Below are positions 62,654 through 64,000 of a stretch of 64,000 nucleotides of DNA, one piece after another (positions within the stretch are counted from its first letter, which is position 1; each line of letters opens with the position of its first letter). Both the position numbers and the translations under genes were made by a program. The stretch covers positions 124,001-188,000 of the forward strand of contig NZ_JAIWPT010000002.1 of assembly GCF_021191695.1 (NCBI RefSeq). Direction: 5' to 3'. Under the pieces are notes generated by a model, which did no database searches, was not told the origin of the DNA, and saw only the letters and a list, made by a program, of their open reading frames with translations. The stretch comes from Proluteimonas luteida. GTDB taxonomy: Bacteria; Pseudomonadota; Gammaproteobacteria; Xanthomonadales; Xanthomonadaceae.

Positions 62654-63775
62654 GTGAGCATCCCGGTCACCCCGCCTCCTGCCGACGACGCGCCGGCGCC
62701 GTCGCCGATGCCGGTGCAGCCGCGTCCGCGCGCGCCGACCGCGCTGGTGGTGCTGGCCACGCTGGCGGTGCTGGCGACCCTGTGGGCCGCGCAGGCGGTG
62801 ATCCTGCCGGTACTGCTGGCGATGTTCTTCGCGCTGGTCGGCAATCCGCTGCTGCGCGGCCTGCGCCGGCTGTGGATCCCGCGCTTCGCCGGTGCGCTGC
62901 TGGTGCTGGTCGCCGGGCTGGCGGCCGCCGGCGCACTCGGCACCCAGCTCTACGGCCCGGCCAGCGAATGGGTGCAGCAGGCACCGAAACAGTTGCGCAC
63001 GCTGGCGCCGCGGCTCAAGCGGATGACCCAGCCGATGCACCAGGCCAACCAGGCGGCCGAGTCGTTCGCGCGCGCCACCGAGGACCGGCCGCAGCGGCGC
63101 GTGCAGATGGTGCAGATCCAGGACAACAGTTCGTGGCGCACGCTCGTCGCCACCCCGCGCATGCTGGCCTCGGTGCTGGCCGTGGTGCTGCTGACGTTCT
63201 TCTTCATGGTCTATGGCGAGAACCTGCAGCGCAACGCCATCGCGCTGCTGCCCACGCGCCAGCGCAAGAAACTGACGGTCGACATCCTGCAGTCGATCGA
63301 GCGCGAGATCTCGCGCTACGTGCTGACGATCTCGATCATCAACACCCTGCTGGGCGCGGTGTTCGCCGGCCTGCTGCTGGGCATGGGCTTCAGCCTGCCC
63401 GATGCGCTGCTGTGGGGGACGGTCGCCGCGCTGCTGAACTTCGCCCCCTACGTCGGGCCGCTGCTGGGCGTGCTGCTGATGCTGCTAGTGGGCTTCACCA
63501 GCCACGACGGCAGCTGGCCGGCCGCGGCGTGGGCGCCGCTGGTGCCGGCGGCGGCGTACCTGGCCCTGCATACCGTCGAGGGCCAGATCGTGACCCCGAT
63601 CGTGCTCGGCCATCGCATGGCGCTGTCGCCGCTGGTGCTGATCCTGGCGCTGATGCTGTTCGGCTGGATGTGGGGCATCGTCGGACTGCTGCTGGCGGTG
63701 CCGCTGCTGGTCTGCGTCAAGCTGGTGCTGGCGCGCGTCGAAGGCTTCGAGGGCTGGGCGCGGCTGCTGGCGTGA
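62654..63775 (+). CDS. AI-2E family transporter (PerM/YdiK-like)
   Basis: 373 residues from GTG 62654. About eight transmembrane segments: TALVVLATLAVLATLWAAQA, AVILPVLLAMFFALVGNPLL, ... and LSPLVLILALMLFGWMWGI near the end. GNPLLRGLRRLWIPRFAGAL and ALLNFAPYVGPLLG are AI-2E transporter family signatures. Family members export autoinducer-2 or act as sodium/proton antiporters and permeases; which applies here is open. It follows the DUF883 cluster by 29 bases and may be part of it. Confidence 0.92.
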   Translation: MSIPVTPPPADDAPAPSPMPVQPRPRAPTALVVLATLAVLATLWAAQAVILPVLLAMFFALVGNPLLRGLRRLWIPRFAGALLVLVAGLAAAGALGTQLYGPASEWVQQAPKQLRTLAPRLKRMTQPMHQANQAAESFARATEDRPQRRVQMVQIQDNSSWRTLVATPRMLASVLAVVLLTFFFMVYGENLQRNAIALLPTRQRKKLTVDILQSIEREISRYVLTISIINTLLGAVFAGLLLGMGFSLPDALLWGTVAALLNFAPYVGPLLGVLLMLLVGFTSHDGSWPAAAWAPLVPAAAYLALHTVEGQIVTPIVLGHRMALSPLVLILALMLFGWMWGIVGLLLAVPLLVCVKLVLARVEGFEGWARLLA

Positions 63776-63883
63776 CTGCCCGCGCCACCCACCCGGCGAT
63801 CCCTTCCGCGCCTGCGGCATGCCCTGCCGAGCGCCACGCCGGACCTGCCGACGTGGCGCTGGGCCCGGAATGCAGCGCCGGGA

Positions 63884-64000
63884 TCACCAGCTGAAGCCGG
63901 CACCCGCAGACACGCTGCTCTCGCCGCCGGCGACCGCGCCGCCGATCGACACGCTGGCGCGATTGCCGATCGCCCGCTGGTAGCCGACCGCGATCGCCTG
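63884..64000 (-). CDS. C-terminal end of a second YadA-type trimeric autotransporter
   Basis: Only the last 38 residues are in the window. AIAVGYQRAIGNRASVSIGG, then AVAGGESSVSAGAGFSW and stop, is the last beta-strand hairpin of a YadA anchor, ending in the aromatic residue outer-membrane barrels use for Bam recognition. The rest of the gene lies beyond 64000. With the adhesin at 28474 this makes two such genes within 36 kb. Confidence 0.85.
   Translation of the reverse strand, partial: QAIAVGYQRAIGNRASVSIGGAVAGGESSVSAGAGFSW

Overview
The window is about 70% GC chromosomal DNA. Gene content, gene order and the GTAG-type palindromic repeats point to a gammaproteobacterium of the Xanthomonadaceae/Lysobacteraceae (Lysobacter, Luteimonas, Xanthomonas or Stenotrophomonas relatives). 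This assignment is inferred from gene order and repeat style; no 16S gene is present. No tRNA, rRNA, CRISPR array or prophage was found.

Layout. 1-7.3 kb: a minus-strand housekeeping block, yicC-gmk-rpoZ-spoT-ridA-recG, then the start of a nucleoside hydrolase. 7.4-11.2 kb: rph-rdgB-hemW on the plus strand, split by an IS110-family element that landed in a GTAG REP palindrome between rdgB and hemW. 11.4-22.5 kb: DUF1631 and PilZ genes, convergent pepQ and pepP (with UPF0149), a PAS-GGDEF-EAL protein, TIGR02449-zapA, 6S RNA, and fau-EVE-rpiA. 22.7-32.3 kb: an accessory block with an ECF43-like sigma factor overlapping a transmembrane Ser/Thr kinase, followed by exported proteins (lipoproteins, a 405-residue secreted protein, a YadA-type trimeric adhesin). 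Three copies of one promoter-like motif with identical spacing lie in this block. 32.5-41.7 kb: groESL with a CIRCE operator, a PagL-like deacylase, cutA, dsbD with a duplicated N-terminal domain, a TlpA-type thioredoxin, aroQ, and accB-accC. 41.8-64 kb: many small exported or envelope proteins mixed with enzymes (HAD phosphatase, PQQ sugar dehydrogenase, lytic transglycosylase, apt, FMN reductase, a frameshifted SRAP gene, a membrane acyltransferase family protein, a Do-type protease, a DUF883/YqjE-like cluster, an AI-2E-type permease), ending in the C-terminus of a second YadA-type adhesin.

Main observations. (1) The IS110 element carries a readable bridge-RNA candidate. Its four guide segments match both sides of the REP target and both element ends around a GC core, in the order known from IS621. 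(2) The sigma/kinase pair appears to have its own regulon of exported proteins marked by TGTCAGTT-N15-CGTGGAT. (3) The SRAP (YedK/HMCES-like) gene has lost one base at codon 3, separating the start and Cys2 from the rest of the gene. (4) The first residues of guanylate kinase are encoded inside a MITE-like inverted-repeat element. Several other dispersed intergenic repeats are mapped.
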